From: an uncultured Kiloniella sp. | GTDB taxonomy: Bacteria > Pseudomonadota > Alphaproteobacteria > Kiloniellales > Kiloniellaceae | DNA: 35,360 nt | Assembly: GCF_937128705.1 (NCBI RefSeq) | Contig: NZ_CAKZMP010000225.1 | Span: forward strand, 1 to 35,360 | Direction: 5' to 3' | Shown here: piece after piece, positions 33,176-35,360 of the stretch | Layout of the letters: the number at the start of each line of letters is the position of its first letter | How positions within the stretch are numbered: the stretch's first letter is position 1 | The notes under the pieces: model-generated | Told to the model about the DNA's origin: nothing | What the model saw: only the letters and a program-made list of their open reading frames with translations | Databases searched by the model: none | Position numbers and translations under genes: made by a program

Positions 33176-34566
33176 GACTTTATCTCGGCCTCCGTACGCA
33201 AAATACCTTTTGGAAGTGTCGCAACAATCTTCGTTCCCGACGGGGAAGATGTTATGTCTAACTCTCCACCGTGATGTTCCATACGCTCTTGCATATTTCT
33301 TAATCCAATTCCTGCAAGGGGATCTTTTTTTGTGTTCAGCCCCTGAATATCAAAACCGGAACCATTATCAGAAATTTCTAACGTCACAATTCCCTGATGT
33401 GCAGCCAAATTAATATCAACATGGTCGGCATTTGCATGGCGTTCAATGTTCGTTAGAGCTTCTTGCGCCACTCTAAACAATGTTGTTTTTGCATCCTTTG
33501 GGAGCAAATTTTTAAAGGTAACAGTACCTATTTTAATTTTAATATTCGTACGCTCTGAAAATTCATGAGCTAAACTTTCCAAGGCAGGCGACAATCCTAG
33601 ATCATCAAGAAGGCTAGGCCTGAGATCACGAGAAATGCGTCGAACTTCATTAATCGCGATGTTCAGCGCATTTGCTCCTTTTTCAATGGCCCCGGCGACC
33701 CCCTCAGTATCTTCGGTTATCCGTTGGGCTTTTTTCAAGGCAACTTCATGCGCATACTTTATCGAAACCAAAATTTGGCTGATCCCGTCATGAAGTTCAC
33801 GGGCCACGCGCCCCCTCTCTTCTTCCTGTGTTTCAATAATACGCTGCGTGAGATCCTTTAACTTTCCATCTGCGACACGACGCTCGTGCAGATTTATCGC
33901 AATCCCGGTCACAAAAACCCCACCAAGTGCGGTGAAAGTGATGATAAGGATAATCACAGACGTTTCACGAATGCGTTCTTCAACTTCCAGCTCAAATTCA
34001 GCGACTTGGGCGATAACGTCATCAATATAAAGCCCCGTTCCCAGCATCCAGTTCCATTTATCCAAAGCGACCGCATAGCTAATTTTATCTCTAATCTCCC
34101 CGGAGGAAGGCTTTGCCCAGAGATACCGATGAAAACCGCCTCCCTCTTGTGCCCTGAAAATCAAGTGCTGAATAACAAGATTACCCGTGGTGTCTTTGAG
34201 TTCCCACCAATTATGACCAATCAACTCGGGTTGTTTAGGGTGAACAAGGTTTGTTCCTTCGAAATCATACACAAAGAAATAGCCATCCTCTCCGTAAGTC
34301 AGGGTTTTCAGGATTTCCTTTACCTGCCTTTTCGCGTCCGAATCATATGCTTCAGCGGGGTCATAGATATGTCTTATCGATGTCTGGGCGAGACTTAGGT
34401 AGTTTAAAAGTTCCAATTTCTTGGCATTAACCATGTTTCGTTCAAATGCCGCGATTTCATCATTGGATAAACGCTGTGTTTGATAGCTTACCAAAATAGA
34501 TATGGCTGAAATCGCCAAAATTAAGGGAACGGTTGCAAGCAAGAGTACTTTCTGCTTTAAATTCAT
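33172..34566 (-). CDS. NarX-like sensor histidine kinase with periplasmic Cache domain
   Basis: Membrane sensor kinase of about 464 residues. A first transmembrane helix (about 7-27) is followed by a periplasmic single-Cache domain with DGYFFVYDFEGTNLVHPKQP, GGFHRYLWAKPSSGEI and the WMLGTGLYIDDV end typical of sCache_2. A second helix is VIILIITFTALGGVFVTGIA. The cytoplasmic HisKA_3 motif RVARELHDGISQILVSIKYA carries the phospho-acceptor His. The HATPase_c domain shows N-box EALTNIERHA and G-boxes DNGSGFD and GIGLRNMQERM. The frame is open to 34680, but ATG 34566 starts directly before the first helix and is preferred. The partner regulator gene overlaps its end. Confidence 0.92.
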   Translation of the reverse strand: MNLKQKVLLLATVPLILAISAISILVSYQTQRLSNDEIAAFERNMVNAKKLELLNYLSLAQTSIRHIYDPAEAYDSDAKRQVKEILKTLTYGEDGYFFVYDFEGTNLVHPKQPELIGHNWWELKDTTGNLVIQHLIFRAQEGGGFHRYLWAKPSSGEIRDKISYAVALDKWNWMLGTGLYIDDVIAQVAEFELEVEERIRETSVIILIITFTALGGVFVTGIAINLHERRVADGKLKDLTQRIIETQEEERGRVARELHDGISQILVSIKYAHEVALKKAQRITEDTEGVAGAIEKGANALNIAINEVRRISRDLRPSLLDDLGLSPALESLAHEFSERTNIKIKIGTVTFKNLLPKDAKTTLFRVAQEALTNIERHANADHVDINLAAHQGIVTLEISDNGSGFDIQGLNTKKDPLAGIGLRNMQERMEHHGGELDITSSPSGTKIVATLPKGILRTEAEIKS

Positions 34567-34848
34567 AAGCTTATTTTCCGTCCACCCTGAAACATTACGG
34601 GATATTTGCACTAAATTCTGACTATAGCATGCTACTTTTTGCTTTTCTCTCAGTATTAGTTGGTATTTTCGTACCCCCACTAAACGTGATTAACTACCAA
34701 GTGCTGCGAATTTAAATCTCGGGCTGTTACTGATAGACAGTCCTCAATATTTTACAGCAGAAACCAAGCCGGCAAAGAAACGGTGTCATAATAAAATGAG
34801 AAATCTTAAAAAATTTGAGATTATTCTTTCTAACCGGAGGCAATTTTA

Positions 34849-35360
34849 ATGAATCGTAGAGATTTTCTAGCTGGCGCAGCAACAGGAGCTGTTATCGGTA
34901 CAGGAGCAACTTATGTTGCAACAACAGGCACACAAGCACCAGTGGCCACGACGGAAACCAAAAAAGTTGAAGCACCCGCAGTTGTCAAAGGTATTCGAGA
35001 CCTCAAAATGGTTACTACCTGGCCCAAAAACTTCCCTGGCCTTGGCACAGGTGCCCAGCGTGTTGCAGACCGTATCACGGCGGCATCCGGTGGTAAGCTG
35101 AACGTTAAGCTATATGCTGCGGGTGAGTTGGTTCCCCCATTTGAATCCTTTGATGCAGTTTCAAACGGTACAGCGGATATGTACCACGGTGCCGAGTACT
35201 ATTGGCAAGGTAAACACAAGGCTTTTAACTTCTTCACAGCTGTTCCGTTTGGTTTTACCGCCAACGAACTCGACGCCTGGGTTCACTATGGCGGCGGTCA
35301 GGAACTGTGGGACAAACTGTCTGCACAGTACAATCTAAAATCCTTCATGGCCGGTAACAC
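34849..35360 (+). CDS. TRAP transporter binding protein, DctP type, TakP-like (cut by window edge)
   Basis: The first 170 residues of a periplasmic TRAP binding protein. The N-terminus NRRDFLAGAATGAV is a twin-arginine signal. The mature part has TWPKNFPGLGTGAQRVADRI, LYAAGELVPPFESFDAV, GTADMYHGAEYYWQGKHKAF and a VPFGFTANELDAWVHYGGG stretch. These match the TakP group that binds 2-oxo acids as dimers. GGAGG lies 8 nt before the ATG. The permease genes are presumably beyond the window. The gene is divergent from the Cache kinase/regulator pair, which likely controls it. Confidence 0.9.
   Translation, partial: MNRRDFLAGAATGAVIGTGATYVATTGTQAPVATTETKKVEAPAVVKGIRDLKMVTTWPKNFPGLGTGAQRVADRITAASGGKLNVKLYAAGELVPPFESFDAVSNGTADMYHGAEYYWQGKHKAFNFFTAVPFGFTANELDAWVHYGGGQELWDKLSAQYNLKSFMAGN

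Overview
The window most likely comes from a moderate-GC, probably marine or environmental alphaproteobacterium. The evidence is a class I lysyl-tRNA synthetase, an alphaproteobacterial-style DinG-like helicase behind a GTTC-N7-GTTC LexA-type box, a DUF6460 membrane protein, a COX15-type heme A synthase, several TRAP transporters and an IbpA-type Hsp20 with a CTTG-N17-CCTAAAT heat-shock promoter. The genus cannot be fixed from the sequence alone; a Kiloniella/Rhodospirillales-like relative is only a guess. Most of the window is ordinary, compact chromosome. I see no prophage, CRISPR array, transposase, rRNA operon or resistance island.

Layout, left to right. Positions 1-4352 hold the 5' part of lysK (minus), a 409-bp gap with a 106-bp MITE-like inverted-repeat element and a LexA-like box, a DinG-family Fe-S helicase and tRNA-Pro(UGG). 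Positions 4693-11551 form a metabolic island. A TAXI-type TRAP transporter (binding protein, DUF1850 protein, fused DctQM permease) reads leftward. A divergent cluster, hutG, hutF and an IclR regulator, reads rightward and encodes the formimidoylglutamate to formylglutamate to glutamate end of histidine degradation. Positions 11831-15705 hold a LysE exporter, a COG4315 secreted protein with an ECF sigma/anti-sigma pair, a TerB-like protein and a glyoxalase-like protein. Positions 15800-17992 pair heme A synthase with a His-rich CobW-type metallochaperone GTPase.

Positions 18008-23276 are all minus strand: a PAS-PAS-GGDEF-EAL protein, DUF6460 protein, BioY, a secreted GDPD phosphodiesterase, a NUDIX hydrolase and tRNA-Gly(CCC). 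Positions 23435-24105 are a self-contained heat-shock unit: RpoH-type promoter, ROSE-like leader, hsp20, terminator. Positions 24261-27948 encode a YnjBCD-type ABC importer. Positions 28197-32467 carry a STAS-less SulP transporter, apaG, folE and a TrkH potassium transporter. Positions 32534-35360 hold a NarL-type two-component system with a periplasmic Cache sensor, divergent from the binding protein of a second TRAP transporter (DctP/TakP-like), which runs off the window.

No wholly new system is evident. The items best worth a second look are the partial Hut cluster paired with a TAXI transporter, the LexA-like box before the DinG-like gene, the ROSE-like thermometer with an RpoH-type promoter before hsp20, the paired BioR-like boxes before bioY, the MITE-like element, the SulP protein that stops before its STAS domain, and the Cache kinase divergent from a TRAP binding protein. 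Functions are assigned from motifs recognised by eye; no database search was run.
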